Origin: an uncultured Clostridia bacterium
GTDB lineage: Bacteria; Bacillota; Clostridia; TANB77; CAG-508
DNA: 8,223 bases
Assembly: GCA_934167175.1 (NCBI GenBank)
Contig: CAKPKF010000027.1
Span: 1 to 8,223 of the forward strand
Direction of reading: 5' to 3'
Shown here: piece after piece, positions 6,422 through 8,223 of the stretch
How positions within the stretch are numbered: position 1 is the first letter of the stretch
How the letters are laid out: every line of letters begins with the position of its first letter
Notes under the pieces: generated by a model
What the model was told of the DNA's origin: nothing
Databases searched by the model: none
What the model saw: the letters and a program-made list of their open reading frames with translations, nothing else
Made by a program: the position numbers and the translations under genes

Positions 6422-6427
6422 AAAAAG

Positions 6428-6457
6428 AAAACACTTAGAGAAATCTAGGTGTTTTTA
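6428..6457 (+). terminator. Rho-independent terminator
   Basis: AAAACACTTAGA (6428-6439) pairs with TCTAGGTGTTTT (6444-6455) around a GAAA tetraloop: a 12-bp stem with one G-T wobble, ending in a T-run. It begins 7 nt after the zinc-ribbon stop codon and closes that unit. Confidence 0.85.
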
Positions 6458-6472
6458 TAATAGAAGAAAATT

Positions 6473-6589
6473 ATGAAAGAAAAAACAAAAGTAACATTAG
6501 AAGAAGTTGTTGAAGAATAATACAATACGTTATTTAATGGTTTAAAAGAATTAAAGGAAAATAAAATTTTGGATAATTATATAAAATAA
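6473..6589 (+). pseudogene. Possible small-gene remnant split by an in-frame TAA
   Basis: From ATG 6473 the frame reads MKEKTKVTLEEVVEE, then TAA (6518-6520), then continues open as YNTLFNGLKELKENKILDN to a second TAA at 6587-6589. The two halves look like one charged, helix-prone peptide of about 38 residues interrupted by a single nonsense codon. There is no strong ribosome site, and it lies behind the terminator with no promoter I can see. It could be a decayed gene end or chance. I recognise no family. Confidence 0.3.
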
Positions 6590-6605
6590 TCAAATAAATA
6601 TTCAA

Positions 6606-6634
6606 TTGAAAACTGCCTTTTTTTGTGATATAAA
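6606..6634 (+). promoter_or_regulatory. Promoter of the glycosyltransferase gene
   Basis: TTGAAA (6606-6611), a 17-nt spacer, and TATAAA (6629-6634) preceded by TG at 6626-6627 (extended -10). The predicted start of transcription is near 6641, about 43 nt before ATG 6684. Confidence 0.75.
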
Positions 6635-6683
6635 ATGTTGTAGTAAAAAGACATAAAAAGTCATGAAAGGAAACAAATAAAAA

Positions 6684-8186
6684 ATGAAGATAATTAAAGA
6701 AAAAAATTTGCATATAGCTATAATAGCATTAGGAATATTATTTGTAACTGTACCAATATTTCATAACAATTTATGGTTCGACGAAGCATATACAGTGGGA
6801 ATGGTAAAAAACAGCTTTTATGATATCTGGAGAATAGGCAGTAACGATGTTCATCCAGTATTATATTATTGGATATTACATTTGGCGTACTTAGTATTTG
6901 GCAGTAATATATATGTATATAGAATAGTATCTGTAATTCCATTAGCAATATTAGGAGTTTTAGGATATACACATATAAGGAAAGATTTTGGAGAAAAAGT
7001 AGGAATATTATTTTCATTCTTTACATTCTTTTTGCCAGTAACAACAGTATATGCAGGAGAAATAAGAATGTATACTTGGGCTATGCTGTTTGTGACTGCT
7101 ATGGCAATATATGCATACAGAATTTGTAAAGAATCAACAAACAAAAATTGGCTAATATTTGCAATACTTAGTTTAGCATCAGCATACACTCACTATTATG
7201 CACTTGTTACAGCAGGAATAATAAATTTAATATTATTTATACAGTTAATATATAAATCAATAAAATCACATAAAGAGAATAAAGAGAACAAAATTTATAG
7301 TAAGGAATTAAAATTTTTTACGATATCAGCAATATCTCAAATTTTATTATATTTACCATGGATAGTGTTTTTATTAGCACAAACTAAAGGGGTATCAGAT
7401 GGATATTGGATAAAAAGACCATCAATAGAAATTTTCTCTCAAATATATATTTTTCAATTTGTAGGAAATTTAGATGCAATATTTATAAAAAACAATATAG
7501 CGATAATATTTGGTAGCATACTAATGCTGTATACAATATATCAGATGGTAGTCAATAAAGAAAGAAAAGCAGGAGTTTTAGCAATAGGAATATATCTAAC
7601 TGTACTTTTGATTATATATATAATATCACTAAAAATGCCGATATTGTATGCAAGGTATTTCTTAAATTTAACAGGATTATTTATATTTTTCTTAGCTTTT
7701 TTTATGGCAAAAGAAAAAAGAATGATAGTAACAGTAGTTATATGTTGTATAACATTAATAATGGCAATTTGGGTAAATGTTAATGTTATAAAAATGAATT
7801 ACGCAAAAAACAACAAACAAGCAATAGAGTATATACAACAAGACTTTCAAGAAGGTGATGTACTAATATGGGGAAATGAGGGAAACGGATTTACAATTGC
7901 TATGCAATTAGGAGAAAATATACATACATATTTTTATGATAAAGAATATTGGAATAAAGAAGCGGCGTATGAAGTTTTTGGAAAAAACATGACAACAATA
8001 AAAACACTAGAACCACTAAATGATTACAAAGGAAGAATGTGGATTATAAATGGAGATGACTATAAAACGTATGACCAAATTGTAGAAGAATATGGACAAA
8101 ATATAAAATTAATAAAACAAGAAAAAATTCATACAGATTATCACGCATATAATTATTCAATAACACTTATAGAAAAAGATGTGTAA
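6684..8186 (+). CDS. GT-C family membrane glycosyltransferase (ArnT/PMT-like, GT39/GT83 type)
   Basis: A 500-aa polytopic membrane protein. By family it would transfer a sugar from a polyprenyl-phosphate donor to an extracytoplasmic acceptor; neither donor nor acceptor can be read from sequence. The first outer loop after TM1 (about 11-29) carries NNLWFDEAYTVGM with the acidic pair D33-E34, the hallmark of this fold. It is followed by NDVHPVLYYW (D55, H57), a second conserved loop motif. YAGEIRMY (E126, R128), THYY (H170) and YARYFL (R324) also match the family pattern. I count roughly 11-12 hydrophobic segments up to residue ~368, then a soluble C-terminal domain (about 375-500) beginning KNNKQAIEYIQQDF. 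AAAGGA (6666-6671) is a plausible ribosome site at 12-nt spacing. Its own promoter separates it from the upstream unit. The next gene starts almost immediately, so it probably leads an operon. Confidence 0.9.
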   Translation: MKIIKEKNLHIAIIALGILFVTVPIFHNNLWFDEAYTVGMVKNSFYDIWRIGSNDVHPVLYYWILHLAYLVFGSNIYVYRIVSVIPLAILGVLGYTHIRKDFGEKVGILFSFFTFFLPVTTVYAGEIRMYTWAMLFVTAMAIYAYRICKESTNKNWLIFAILSLASAYTHYYALVTAGIINLILFIQLIYKSIKSHKENKENKIYSKELKFFTISAISQILLYLPWIVFLLAQTKGVSDGYWIKRPSIEIFSQIYIFQFVGNLDAIFIKNNIAIIFGSILMLYTIYQMVVNKERKAGVLAIGIYLTVLLIIYIISLKMPILYARYFLNLTGLFIFFLAFFMAKEKRMIVTVVICCITLIMAIWVNVNVIKMNYAKNNKQAIEYIQQDFQEGDVLIWGNEGNGFTIAMQLGENIHTYFYDKEYWNKEAAYEVFGKNMTTIKTLEPLNDYKGRMWIINGDDYKTYDQIVEEYGQNIKLIKQEKIHTDYHAYNYSITLIEKDV

Positions 8187-8199
8187 TATGGAGGAAAAA

Positions 8200-8223
8200 A
8201 TGAAAAAAACAAAAGAAAATAAA
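8200..8223 (+). CDS. Start of an unidentified gene, cut by right edge
   Basis: ATG 8200 opens a frame reading MKKTKENK to the window end. GGAGG (8190-8194) is 5 nt upstream. An in-frame ATG at 8188 is an alternative, but it overlaps the ribosome site. Thirteen bases separate ATG 8200 from the glycosyltransferase stop, so co-transcription is likely. Only eight codons are visible, so no product can be named. Confidence 0.6.

Noticed and set aside
6663..6680. Five-codon leader peptide (MKGNK) before the glycosyltransferase
   Set aside because: It is too short to support, and its bases include the likely ribosome site of the real gene.
6718..7189. - strand open frames inside the glycosyltransferase gene
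   Set aside because: They are shadows of a membrane-protein gene, with no start signals and no recognisable motif.

Overview
This window is very AT-rich, and every supported gene lies on the + strand. It has strong Shine-Dalgarno sites (AGGAGG, GGGAG), sigma-A-type promoters, AGA/ATA-rich codon use, and TAA or TAG stops. Together these suggest a low-GC Firmicute, most likely a clostridial (possibly gut) organism. Tryptophan is encoded by TGG, so nothing suggests a recoded UGA. The species cannot be named from the sequence.

Left part (1-4269): the 3' end of a type I-B CRISPR-Cas operon in canonical order. It holds the tail of cas5b, then cas3 (a fused HD nuclease and DExD/H helicase), cas4, cas1 and cas2. 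The genes overlap or sit within about 12 nt of each other, so they are probably one transcript. Cas6, Cas8b and Cas7 would be expected upstream of the left edge. Cas5 belongs to Cascade, Cas3 degrades the target, and Cas4-Cas1-Cas2 acquires spacers.

Middle (4270-5412): a leader of about 206 nt with a good sigma-A promoter (TTGACA, 17 nt, TATAAG) and several inverted and direct repeats. It is followed by a CRISPR array of 14 identical 30-nt repeats, 14 unique spacers of 35-40 nt, and a truncated terminal repeat. Repeat identity, leader integrity and a complete adaptation module suggest an array that was recently functional. Several spacers read as open coding sequence, and one looks like a translation start region.

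Right part (5413-8223): accessory or ordinary chromosome. A short unit with its own extended -10 promoter and a hairpin terminator encodes a small membrane-anchored protein with a BspA-like leucine-rich segment, and a four-cysteine zinc-ribbon protein. A decayed small reading frame follows. Next, behind another good promoter, comes a GT-C type membrane glycosyltransferase (500 aa). The start of one more gene runs off the right edge.

I did not find a clearly new system. The items most worth a second look are the leader architecture, the small two-gene unit beside the array trailer with its ambiguous start at a T9 tract, and a sharp codon-usage break inside cas3.
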